A stretch of 64,000 nucleotides of DNA from contig JAAYVF010000083.1 of NCBI GenBank assembly GCA_012517325.1, positions 43,580-107,579 of the forward strand, given 5' to 3'. Below are positions 27,996 through 36,355 of this stretch, in pieces. A model generated the notes under the pieces. That model was given only the letters and a program-made list of their open reading frames with translations, was not told where the DNA came from and did no database searches. The DNA is from Myxococcales bacterium (GTDB lineage Bacteria; Lernaellota; Lernaellaia; Lernaellales; Lernaellaceae). Positions within the stretch are counted from its first letter, which is position 1. Each line of letters opens with the position of its first letter. The translations under genes and the position numbers were made by a program.

Positions 27996-30368
27996 CTACT
28001 TCGGCCAAGCCGGTTCCGCATGCCAGATCGCGCCGCCGCTCGTGTAAAACAAGTGCGTCACGCCGGCGCCGTCCACCGCCAACGTGTGCGGTGCCGAAAC
28101 GAGCGACTCGCCTCGCAACAGCAGGCTCGAATGCCAACCGCCTGTATTTTCGACCAGATAGAAGAGCGATGCGGTATCGTCGTCGTAATAAGCGATTCGC
28201 GGCCGGTTGTCCGGGCCCAAAGCCAGCGAGGAAACCAGCAAGAGGGCGCCGGTCGCCACGGGTTCAACCTCCCACCCTTTCGCGGTCCGCTGCAAGTAGC
28301 GCAATTCACCCGCATCGACATCGAAATAAAGGGCATGAACCCCGCCGTCGCCGTCGAGCGCCATAGTCAGTGAGTTGCGATACGGCTCGACGTTCTCCAC
28401 GATCGTTTCGACGGTCCACGTCGAGTCGTCGGACGAAACCCGGTAATACAAGCCGCTGACCGGTTCGCTGTCTTTCCAGATCATATGCAGCGTGCCGGTT
28501 TCCGGGTCGCGAGCCATCACCACGGAATATTGCGCGGAATCCGACAACTGGGTGCCGATCCATTGGTAGCCGTGGATCGTGTCCTCCCAGGCAAAGATTT
28601 CCAACGCCGGATAGTCGATCGCCGCCAACCGCACATCGTCCGCGTTCGTCGCCGCCACCGCCACTTGATCGCACAACCAGCAATCCACGTTTTCCGTGTT
28701 CCATTCGCCGTCTTCGCGCACCGCATAATCGAAGCTATAGGTGGTGGAAAGATAGGCATCCCAATAAAGGTACTCGTCTAAGGCGGCGATGCGCGGCACG
28801 CCGTCGTTGTCCAACAGCAACTTCGCATTGACCCCGCGGATATCCTGCGTCCACCAGCTCTTTCCCGGAAAGTGGTAATAGCTGCCGAGAATGACCGGCT
28901 CGAATTGCCAGCCGCCCGCCGTGGAATAGGCGTATCGCAACTGGGAGACGCTGCCGTGCCATCCGAGATACGCCAGATGAAAATCGCCGTTTGTGTCGAT
29001 CACGGCGTTCAGATATTCCGCTCCATCCAAAAGTTGGCTCACTACCCATTCCGTCGCGGCGGCCGGGCTGCGGTATTTGACGCCGATTACTGCGTCGCGG
29101 TTCTGATACGCCAGGTGGATCCCGCCCTCGGCGTCGGCGACCATGTCCTTGTATTCGTTGTTGTCATAGGTCGCGTTGTCGGGTTCGATGATCTGAATGC
29201 TCCAGCCCGTTCCGTTTTTCACCGCCAGGCGTAGCGAGAAACGATAAGGGGGGGTCATGGTGTAATTGAAATCGTAGAGCAGATTCACCCGGCCCTGCCC
29301 GTCGAGCGCCACCGCCACCGAGGTGGTCGTGTAATCGACGAGAATCTGGTCCACCGGCACGGTCGTCCAGCCCTGGTCCGTTTCGAGGGCGACGTACCGG
29401 CCCATACTGCCGAGAAAACCGACATAGCGTTTGCCGTCCGGGCCGACGGTAATGGACTGCCGGTAGGCGAGATAAGCGGTGTAAGCCGTTTGTTGCCAGT
29501 AACCTTCGCGGTTGTCGGCGACGATTTGCTGCCCTTTTTGATCGTTGCGCGTATAGACGAGATGAACGGCGCCCTGCGCGTCGAGAGCGATATCGAGATA
29601 CATGTTGACCGGATAATCGATGTCGGCTCCCTGCCAATTCCCGCCGGCATTGGTCAGATAGCGGAGCTTGTCTTCCAGGTTGTCATAGGCAATGTGGGCA
29701 TGACCGGCGGCATCCGCGGCCAGCGCCGCCTGGTAGCAATCGTCGGCGACGATCGACCGTTCCCAACCCTTGGCGGTTTTGGTCAGATAGTAAAGGCGAT
29801 TGGTCGAGTAGCCTTCTTTATAGATCAAGTGGGGATGTCCCGCGCCGTCGAGCGCGAAATCGAGCCAGGCCGCCGGACGAACGACGAATTCTTCCTGCCA
29901 CGTTTCTTGCGAACCTTCCACGCGGGTATAGAAGAAAACAGCATTGGCACGCAGCGCCGCCACTCTCGGCAGACCATCGGAACCGACGGCGATCTTCACG
30001 CAGTCGCCGGGAGCGCCGCCTTCAACCATTTCGCCACGAAGGTTATCGACGAGCATCGTATCGTCGTCGTTATCGTCGTCGTCGTCCCCGGTCGTATCGT
30101 TGTCGTCATCATCATCATCGTCATCATCATCATCGTCATCGTCGTCATCGTCATCATCATCGTCGTCAGCTAGTGTATCGTTGTCGTCGTCGTTATCGTT
30201 ATCGTCGTCGTCATCCGAAATTGTATCGTTGTCATCGTCGGCGACGGCGTCATCGTCGACCGGATCAGCGCCTGCGTCATCATCGTCGTTGTCGGAATCA
30301 CAGGCCGACCAACCGGCGCAAAAAAACGCGAAGAAAACAACCAACAACCGAAATTGCATCACTCTCAT
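27996..30368 (-). CDS. Large 14-repeat beta-propeller-like lipoprotein (paralogue 2)
   Basis: A 790-residue predicted lipoprotein. Start ATG 30368 follows GAGG at good spacing. Signal ends GWSAC (Cys23) with Asp at +2, a residue that in Escherichia coli favours inner-membrane retention, though this rule may not apply here. An Asp-dominated tract runs to about residue 105 and includes a run of over 15 consecutive Asp. The body has about 14 units of the H-x-x-Y/L-x-Y-x7-W type and ends HLFYTSGGAIWHAEPAWPK. It aligns unit by unit with the product of 30407-32800. Function unknown; probably a display or binding module. Confidence 0.75.
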   Translation of the reverse strand: MRVMQFRLLVVFFAFFCAGWSACDSDNDDDDAGADPVDDDAVADDDNDTISDDDDDNDNDDDNDTLADDDDDDDDDDDDDDDDDDDDDDNDTTGDDDDDNDDDTMLVDNLRGEMVEGGAPGDCVKIAVGSDGLPRVAALRANAVFFYTRVEGSQETWQEEFVVRPAAWLDFALDGAGHPHLIYKEGYSTNRLYYLTKTAKGWERSIVADDCYQAALAADAAGHAHIAYDNLEDKLRYLTNAGGNWQGADIDYPVNMYLDIALDAQGAVHLVYTRNDQKGQQIVADNREGYWQQTAYTAYLAYRQSITVGPDGKRYVGFLGSMGRYVALETDQGWTTVPVDQILVDYTTTSVAVALDGQGRVNLLYDFNYTMTPPYRFSLRLAVKNGTGWSIQIIEPDNATYDNNEYKDMVADAEGGIHLAYQNRDAVIGVKYRSPAAATEWVVSQLLDGAEYLNAVIDTNGDFHLAYLGWHGSVSQLRYAYSTAGGWQFEPVILGSYYHFPGKSWWTQDIRGVNAKLLLDNDGVPRIAALDEYLYWDAYLSTTYSFDYAVREDGEWNTENVDCWLCDQVAVAATNADDVRLAAIDYPALEIFAWEDTIHGYQWIGTQLSDSAQYSVVMARDPETGTLHMIWKDSEPVSGLYYRVSSDDSTWTVETIVENVEPYRNSLTMALDGDGGVHALYFDVDAGELRYLQRTAKGWEVEPVATGALLLVSSLALGPDNRPRIAYYDDDTASLFYLVENTGGWHSSLLLRGESLVSAPHTLAVDGAGVTHLFYTSGGAIWHAEPAWPK
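30058..30298. repeat. Asp-codon tract, nearly pure poly-Asp in its centre
   Basis: Runs of GTC/ATC on the plus strand give a long uninterrupted poly-Asp segment (about 30110-30165) flanked by DDN, DTI and DAVADDDND units. The most homogeneous of the acidic tracts here. Confidence 0.85.
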
Positions 30369-30406
30369 GGTTGCCTCGTTTGGTTTGATCGCTTTATTCG
30401 ATCCGA

Positions 30407-32800
30407 TCACTCCAACTCCGCGTGCCATAGCACGCCGTCGCTCACATAGAACAAATGCGAGACACCGGCCGAATCCACCGCCAGCGCGTGCGGCGACGAC
30501 ACCAGCAGGCCGTTGCGCAACAGCAGGCGCGAGACCCAACCGTCCGCGGTCAGCACCAGGTAGCAAAGGGATTCCGTTTCGCCGTCGTAATAGGTCAGGC
30601 GCGGCTGGTCGTCCGGGTCCAGGGCAAGATAGGCGAACGGCAGATTGGCGCCCGTCACGACCGTTTCCACTTCCCAACCGGATTCGGTTTGTCGCTGATA
30701 GCGCAATTCACCCGTGGTGGCGTCGACGTAGATGAAGTGCAGCAGCCCAGCGGAATCGAGCGCCAGCCGCAAGGTTTCCGGGCGCGGCGAAACGTCTTCC
30801 GCCAAGCGCTCAACCTCCCAGCTTTTGTCCTCGTTCATCGTCCCGTAAACCAACGCGGTCGTGGTTTCATCGTCTTTCCACAGGGCATGCACCACACCGC
30901 GGTCGTGATCGCGGATCATGGCGAGCGCCGGGCCGGCGGCATCGCTGACGTATTCGCTGTACCAATCGATAAATTCCTCGTCCAATTGCCAGACGACAAG
31001 CTTGTTGTTCCCGTTGATATGCCCCACGAGCGGATTGTCGGCGTCAACCGAGGCTACCGCCACGCGGTCGCCGCCCCCCGAATAGACGATTTCATCCCAA
31101 TCCCATTCGCCATCCCGCCTCACCGCATAATAAAGTCCGAAATATTCGGTCGAAAATCCGCCGTCGCTGTAGGTGTTGTGCTTGCGGCCGGCGACATGGG
31201 GGACGCCGTCGGCATCCAGCGCCAGCCGGGCATACTGGGCCGAAATCATGACCCACCAATATTTATTGCCCGCCTCCAACCCTTGCACGCAGGGGATCGC
31301 CACCTCGAATTGCCAGTCGTCGGCGCCGCCGAAACCGTAGCGCAGATAGCCGTTACTGCCGAAATTGGCCATGTAGACCAGATGAATGACGTCGTCCGCG
31401 TCGACGATCGCGTTCAGGTAATCCTCCGAATCGATCCGCGCCGTTTCCACGATTTCCGCCTCGCCGTCGAGCGGCCGATATTTCACCCCGGACGGATTGA
31501 TGTAGGCCAGGTGAATCGCCCCGTCGCCGTCCGCGATGATCGACTTGTAGTAGCCGTTGCTTTCATCGTAGATCTCCGGCTCGATCGTTTGCAGCGACCA
31601 ACCCGAATCGTTTTGAACGGCTAGCTTCAATGCGTAGCGGTAAGGGGAACAGTAGACATAGTTGTAATCGTACAGCAGATTTGCCCGTCCGCTGGCATCT
31701 ACCGCCAGGGCGACGTTTTCGGTCGTGTAATCGATCGACAACTGTTCCACCAGGCTGGAAGTCCAGCCGCCGCCGGCTTCGCTCGCCACATACCGGCCGC
31801 TCCAGGTGACGAAGCCGACGAAACGGGAACCGTCTGCGCCGAGGGCCAGGACCGGACGCGATCCATCCAACGATGAATCGAAAACGCTCCGCGACCAGGA
31901 ACCGGCGCGGTTGTCGGCGACGATCCCCTGCCCGCTCTGGTCGAAATAGGCCAAATGGACGTTGTCCTGCGCGTCGGCGGCGATGTCGACGTAACAATAG
32001 ACGGGCGAGGCGACGCTGTACCCGCGCCATTCCCCCGAGGCATCGGTGAGATATCGCAATTTGTGTTCTTTGTTGATGTTCGCGATGTGCGATTTGCCAG
32101 TGGAATCGACCGCGAAGGCCGAGCAGAGGCTGTCGCCGGTGACGACGGTGGTCACCCAGCCTTTGGCGGTTTTCACCGTGTGACAGAGGCGATCGTCGTG
32201 CAGCCGATCGCGATAGATGAACTGCGGCCGTCCGGCGCCGTCGACACCGAAATCGAAATCGCGCGCCGGGCGATAGACGTGTTCATTCTTCCAAACGCCT
32301 TTTGCGTCTTGCGAATAAAGGAAAATCGAATAGCCCCGCAGGAAAGCGACATACTTCGTTCCATCCGGAGCGATCGCGAGTTTGACCTGGGTGCCGGTCC
32401 CGCCGCCGTCGATCGCTTCGCCCGAAATGGAATCGATCGGCGAGGCGTCGTTGTCGTCGTTGTCGTCATCGTCCCCGAGCGTGTCGTTGTCGTCATTGTC
32501 ATCGTTGTCATCGTTGTCGTCGTTGTCGTCATTGTCATCGTTATCATCATCATCATCGTCGTCGGCTAGCGTGTCGTCGTCGTTGTCGTCATTGTCGTCA
32601 TTGTCATCGTCGTTATTGTCATCATCGTCGTCATCGAAAACCGTGTCGTTGTCGTCGTCGTCCGCCAGATCATCGTCGCCCAGATCGTCATCGGCGGCAG
32701 CGGCGTTGGAATCGTCATCGTCATTGGAATCGCATGCGGACCAACCGGCGCAAACAAGAGCGGCAAGCAAAACGATCATTCCGACAGTAATTGACTTCAT
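30407..32800 (-). CDS. Large 14-repeat beta-propeller-like lipoprotein (paralogue 1)
   Basis: A 797-residue predicted lipoprotein and probable first gene of the four-gene run. Start ATG 32800 follows GAGGTGAATCGGC. Signal ends GWSAC (Cys23), then an Asp/Asn tract to about residue 118. I count 14 repeats, beginning VKLAIAPDGTKYVAFLRG and ending HALAVDSAGVSHLFYVSDGVLWHAELE, each with the core A-V-D-x-x-G-x-x-H-L-x-Y and L-x-Y-x7-G-W. Fourteen units fit a double seven-bladed propeller. A sigma-54-type promoter lies about 70 bases upstream. Binding partner unknown. Confidence 0.76.
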   Translation of the reverse strand: MKSITVGMIVLLAALVCAGWSACDSNDDDDSNAAAADDDLGDDDLADDDDNDTVFDDDDDDNNDDDNDDNDDNDDDTLADDDDDDDNDDNDDNDDNDDNDDNDDNDTLGDDDDNDDNDASPIDSISGEAIDGGGTGTQVKLAIAPDGTKYVAFLRGYSIFLYSQDAKGVWKNEHVYRPARDFDFGVDGAGRPQFIYRDRLHDDRLCHTVKTAKGWVTTVVTGDSLCSAFAVDSTGKSHIANINKEHKLRYLTDASGEWRGYSVASPVYCYVDIAADAQDNVHLAYFDQSGQGIVADNRAGSWSRSVFDSSLDGSRPVLALGADGSRFVGFVTWSGRYVASEAGGGWTSSLVEQLSIDYTTENVALAVDASGRANLLYDYNYVYCSPYRYALKLAVQNDSGWSLQTIEPEIYDESNGYYKSIIADGDGAIHLAYINPSGVKYRPLDGEAEIVETARIDSEDYLNAIVDADDVIHLVYMANFGSNGYLRYGFGGADDWQFEVAIPCVQGLEAGNKYWWVMISAQYARLALDADGVPHVAGRKHNTYSDGGFSTEYFGLYYAVRRDGEWDWDEIVYSGGGDRVAVASVDADNPLVGHINGNNKLVVWQLDEEFIDWYSEYVSDAAGPALAMIRDHDRGVVHALWKDDETTTALVYGTMNEDKSWEVERLAEDVSPRPETLRLALDSAGLLHFIYVDATTGELRYQRQTESGWEVETVVTGANLPFAYLALDPDDQPRLTYYDGETESLCYLVLTADGWVSRLLLRNGLLVSSPHALAVDSAGVSHLFYVSDGVLWHAELE
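32447..32731. repeat. Longest Asp/Asn tract, 9-bp period
   Basis: Two blocks of DDN-type units separated by DTLADDDD, plus an anchor-proximal DDD-x block. Encodes about 95 residues that are almost only Asp and Asn. Confidence 0.85.
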
Positions 32801-32867
32801 GCCGATTCACCTCGGAGATCATGGAATGTACTTTTGGCGTTCGATACCCAAGTTGCATCAAATATTT

Positions 32868-32884
32868 ATGCAAATAACATGCCG
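32868..32884 (-). promoter_or_regulatory. Sigma-54-type promoter before the propeller-lipoprotein run
   Basis: CGGCATG-N4-TTGCAT on the minus strand with GG-N10-GC spacing. Predicted start is about 32858, a leader of about 58 bases. Upstream (32905-32945) is an AT-rich run in which an activator or bending site could lie. The rest of 32885-33082 shows nothing else recognisable. Confidence 0.58.
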
Positions 32885-33082
32885 CCCCACAAATGCGGTC
32901 GGCAAATATATTTTATTTATATTTTATATAGTTAGAATATTACGGAAAACGCTTCGTGATGATTTCTCAGCGAAATATCCCTTGGACTGCTAAATTTTCA
33001 GCGCTTCATCGAACCGATGAAAATGGATGAAGAATTGTCACCCGCGATACCGGCGGATGGAGCGGTCGACCCCCGCCCTCGC

Positions 33083-34798
33083 CTATTTCTCGCCCGGCCA
33101 AGACAGTTTGAAGCCTTCGCCGGTGACGATGTCGCGTTCGACGACCGGCACCCGGCCATCGGGCGGCAGCACGACTTTCATCTTGCAGACGTCGAGAATA
33201 TCGCGCTGGATGTCGATGCCCGGCATCACCTGGATGAGCATCATGCCTTCTTCAGTCAATTGGAAGGCGCCGACGTTCGTCACGTAGTAGACCTTTTTCC
33301 CCTTGGCCAGGGCATTGCGGCCGTGGAAGGTGATTTCCGTGATGGTATCCATGAATTTGCATATTCCCGGCTTGGTGATCTTCACCTGACCGTCGATCAC
33401 CTCGATTTTCGCGTGCGCCATCCACGAGCCGATGAACAGGATGTTGCGCGCCGCGGCGGCCAGATCCGGCAAACCGCCGGGGCCGACGTAATCCAGGACG
33501 CGGGGGCCGCGCTTTGACACGTTGACGTTGCCGTTCGAGTCGACCTCCAGGATACCCAGCATGGTCAGGTCGAGCTTCTCGAAGGCCATGTGAAAAACCT
33601 GCGCCGACGAAACGATCTGTTTCGGGGCGATCGCCGCGCCGAAAAAGATGCCCGGCGTCGGCAAGCCGCCGACCACGCCCGTCTCGGTGAACAGCGTAAT
33701 GTCCTTGAACAGGCCGCCCTCGAACAGCATCCGGCTGACTTCCTCGGGCAACCCCACGCCCATGTTGACGAAAGCGCCCTTCTTGACGATGCGCGTGAAC
33801 AGCTTGGCCCCCAGGCGACCCGTCGCCAATTCGATCGGCGTGCGCACGGGCGTGATCTTCAACACGTGGTTGGCGAACCGCAGGCGCTCGACCGATTCCT
33901 GCACGTCGATCTCGTCGCGGTGTTCGACGGTGAACATCGGCCAATACTTGCGCTGCTGCACCGAGCCGGTCTGTTCGCTGCGCGGATTGTAGATGATGTG
34001 ATCGACCTGGTCGGCCCGCAGGAAAATCTTCTTTTCGTCTTTCGGGATGATCCCGCCGACGCTGGCGATCACCAGGCCGCCGTTTTTCCGCGCGGCCAGG
34101 CTGCTTTCGTAAGCGTCGGTGTAGGTCGCCACATGCTTGACGTACAGGTTGCCTTCGAGATCGCAATAGGGCGCGACAAACAGGGAATAGTCGATCGGCG
34201 GCAGGTGGAAACGCAATTTGTCGCCGGCCGGCTCGACGAAGTTTTCGCGCATCGCCTTGCCGCCGACGTAGGTTCCCGGGCCGACGCGCGGATCGACGCG
34301 CGTACCGAGGGCCGTTTCGATCTCGAGATATTTTTCGCCGTTCATCTGGGTTTCCAGCAGAAACGCCTGCACCCCTTGCGGCATGGTATGAACTTCGATG
34401 CGGCCTTCGTCGCCGGCCTTGAGCAGCGATTTGACGGTCTCGAGGTGGCCGCAGATGATGCGGTCGATCAAACCCGGCGCCGAGAGTTCCTCCAGCGTGC
34501 CCGGTACGCGCCCGCGGCTGCCCTGGGCGCCGATGGTAATCCAGGTAAGATTTTTCGGGTGGCCGGTTTCCTTGTAGACGTCTTTGATGGCCCAGAAAAA
34601 GATCGAGCACCGGCTGTTGGCCGCCATGCCGGAAGAGAAGACCGTGGCGCCGTCGCCAATTTTTTTCGCGGCCTCGCGAGCGGAAATGAACTTCGGATTG
34701 GCCAGGTGCCGCGGCCGGTAATCGATGTCGCGCTTGTCCCAGGTGGCCCGCCAACGGGCGATGTGTAACAGTAGTTCCGCTTTGGTCAGGATGTTCAT
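33083..34798 (-). CDS. Family I CoA-transferase (acyl-CoA:carboxylate type)
   Basis: A 571-residue enzyme with fused alpha and beta halves. Alpha half: ISAREAAKKIGDGATVFSSGMAANS...LTWITIGAQGSRG. Beta half: ELATGRLGAKLFTRIVKKGAFVNMGVGLPEEV followed by LFTETGVVGGLPTPG, where Glu in E-T-G fits the catalytic glutamate that forms the CoA thioester in this family, and later RVLDYVGPGGLPDLAAAARNILFIGSW. It would move CoA between an acyl-CoA and an acid such as acetate; the substrate is not readable. Start ATG 34798 follows AAGAGGTTTGCACC. A palindrome lies inside its likely promoter. Confidence 0.82.
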   Translation of the reverse strand: MNILTKAELLLHIARWRATWDKRDIDYRPRHLANPKFISAREAAKKIGDGATVFSSGMAANSRCSIFFWAIKDVYKETGHPKNLTWITIGAQGSRGRVPGTLEELSAPGLIDRIICGHLETVKSLLKAGDEGRIEVHTMPQGVQAFLLETQMNGEKYLEIETALGTRVDPRVGPGTYVGGKAMRENFVEPAGDKLRFHLPPIDYSLFVAPYCDLEGNLYVKHVATYTDAYESSLAARKNGGLVIASVGGIIPKDEKKIFLRADQVDHIIYNPRSEQTGSVQQRKYWPMFTVEHRDEIDVQESVERLRFANHVLKITPVRTPIELATGRLGAKLFTRIVKKGAFVNMGVGLPEEVSRMLFEGGLFKDITLFTETGVVGGLPTPGIFFGAAIAPKQIVSSAQVFHMAFEKLDLTMLGILEVDSNGNVNVSKRGPRVLDYVGPGGLPDLAAAARNILFIGSWMAHAKIEVIDGQVKITKPGICKFMDTITEITFHGRNALAKGKKVYYVTNVGAFQLTEEGMMLIQVMPGIDIQRDILDVCKMKVVLPPDGRVPVVERDIVTGEGFKLSWPGEK

Positions 34799-34876
34799 GG
34801 TGCAAACCTCTTGCTGCCGAATGTCGCTTCGCTTTTCTTGACATGCCACTTTTAAAGAGCGCCGCAAATTTTGGCC

Positions 34877-34906
34877 TATCTAACTGGATTTTCCAGTTTT
34901 GCGCAA
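34877..34906 (-). promoter_or_regulatory. Promoter with embedded operator-like palindrome for the CoA-transferase gene
   Basis: On the minus strand TTGCGC (34901-34906), 18-base spacer, TAGATA (34877-34882). Between the boxes lies the palindrome AACTGGA-TTT-TCCAGTT (34882-34898), a placement where a bound dimer would block RNA polymerase. The regulator is unknown. Confidence 0.45.
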
Positions 34907-35015
34907 TCCCGTCCGGGTCGTTTTAGAGAGAAACATTTCCCGGCCGCGAAAAGGATTTGCCGCCGGCAAGGCGATCCATTCGCAATGTTCAAGCCCATCT
35001 TTCGCCGGCGGAACA

Positions 35016-35043
35016 TTGATTTACCGGGTAACTGACGTAATAT
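35016..35043 (+). promoter_or_regulatory. Candidate sigma-70 promoter for the DUF362 gene
   Basis: TTGATT (35016-35021), 16-base spacer, TAATAT (35038-35043). Confidence 0.4.
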
Positions 35044-35185
35044 GGAAGCCAGGCGAACAAGACCCGATTTTCCGGTCTTTCGACGGCGATCGTGACTCTG
35101 ACCGGTCGGTCTCGGCCGATCTCGTCGTATCCGGTCTTTATCGGCGCAAACCCGATCCTGGGCGACGGGGGCAGAAAGAGGATTC

Positions 35186-36340
35186 GTGGATTCGACCGCG
35201 AAAAAATCATACCTATCCCGCAGAAAATTCATCATTCTGCTGTTCGTCGGATTGGGTTCCCTGCTGGCTGCCATCGCCGCCATTCCCAAACGCTTTTTCA
35301 TGTGGTTCATCGTCGGCCGGCGAATGCCGAGCGAGCGGGAGGTGTTGGCCAAAATCGTCGCCGAACTGCCGCCCGAGCGAAGATTTCCCTGCGGCGACGA
35401 AAAAGCGAAAGTGGTCGTCGCCCGCCATTCGTACCTGTATTGGGAGCAGGAAAGCGCGACCGTGCCCGGCGGTTGGATGGGCCGGCCGGATTTGACGAAT
35501 GTCCGTTGCATGTTGGATTCCGCGCTGGTCAATCTGACCGGAACGCGTGCGGTCCCGGACGCCTACCGAACTTTATTTTCACCGGACGATCGCGTCGCGA
35601 TCAAAGTGTTGTGGACCGTCCACCTGCCGATCCTCGATCCGATCCTGCGCGGTCTGCTGAGCATCGGCATCCCACCCGAGAACATCTGTATGATGGATTT
35701 CCGCCAATTGGCGCATCCGTGGTACGAAAAACCCCCGCAAGAAGTACGGCTCCTGGCGCGCGAGCCCGGCGAGGTCTATTTCAATACCTACTGTCGGCAA
35801 TACGGCGTGAAAACGGCGGGCGGCGATTATTCCCACCGGTGGGAGAGCGTCGGCAGCCTACAAACCCAACTGGAACAAAAGCTTTACGATTGCACCGCGC
35901 TGATCAACGTCGCCACGCTGAAAACGCATTACCTGGCGGAAACGACCCTCTGCCTGAAAAACCTTCAAGGCTCGCATTTGAAGCCTTATCTGCTGCACGC
36001 CTCGCTCGACGTCAGCCTGGCCTTGCTGAACAACCTGGCGCCGATCCGCGAAAAAACGCGGCTGGCCGTGCTCGACGCCACCGCGCCGCTGTACGATCAG
36101 GGCCCGCAAACGAACAACAGCATCTCGTCCTGGAAATACAACGGGGTGATCGTCGGCCGCGATCCCGTGGCGGTGGATACGGTCGGCGTTTCGATCATCG
36201 CCGACAAAAGACGGGAAATGGGGTTGGATCATACGCTGCCGCGCTCGCACGATTTGTTGACGAATGCCGAAAAACTTCGGTTGGGCCGGCACGATCCGGC
36301 TTGGATCGAACGAATCGATATCGATTGCGGTCAGGCGTGA
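35186..36340 (+). CDS. DUF362 family protein with Tat-type signal
   Basis: A 384-residue protein. The N-terminus has a twin-arginine motif (SRRKFI) followed by a hydrophobic segment, suggesting Tat export or a membrane anchor. The body matches DUF362: DRVAIKVLW, ALINVATLKTHYLAETTLCLKNLQGSHLKP, and the closing GVIVGRDPVAVDTVGVSIIADKR. DUF362 proteins are often associated with iron-sulfur or redox enzymes, but no ferredoxin cysteine cluster is visible here. The start codon is GTG 35186 with AAAGAGG five bases upstream. The next gene is convergent, 15 bases away. Confidence 0.78.
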   Translation: MDSTAKKSYLSRRKFIILLFVGLGSLLAAIAAIPKRFFMWFIVGRRMPSEREVLAKIVAELPPERRFPCGDEKAKVVVARHSYLYWEQESATVPGGWMGRPDLTNVRCMLDSALVNLTGTRAVPDAYRTLFSPDDRVAIKVLWTVHLPILDPILRGLLSIGIPPENICMMDFRQLAHPWYEKPPQEVRLLAREPGEVYFNTYCRQYGVKTAGGDYSHRWESVGSLQTQLEQKLYDCTALINVATLKTHYLAETTLCLKNLQGSHLKPYLLHASLDVSLALLNNLAPIREKTRLAVLDATAPLYDQGPQTNNSISSWKYNGVIVGRDPVAVDTVGVSIIADKRREMGLDHTLPRSHDLLTNAEKLRLGRHDPAWIERIDIDCGQA

Positions 36341-36355
36341 CCGGCGGCCGCCTCG

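Larger units (their letters stand above)
34799..35185. other. Divergent intergenic region between the CoA-transferase and DUF362 genes
   Basis: This 387-base gap holds no credible gene. It contains the candidate minus-strand promoter and palindrome at 34877-34906 and a candidate plus-strand promoter at 35016-35043. The latter leaves a leader of about 135 bases before GTG 35186 in which I see no known riboswitch. Confidence 0.6.
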
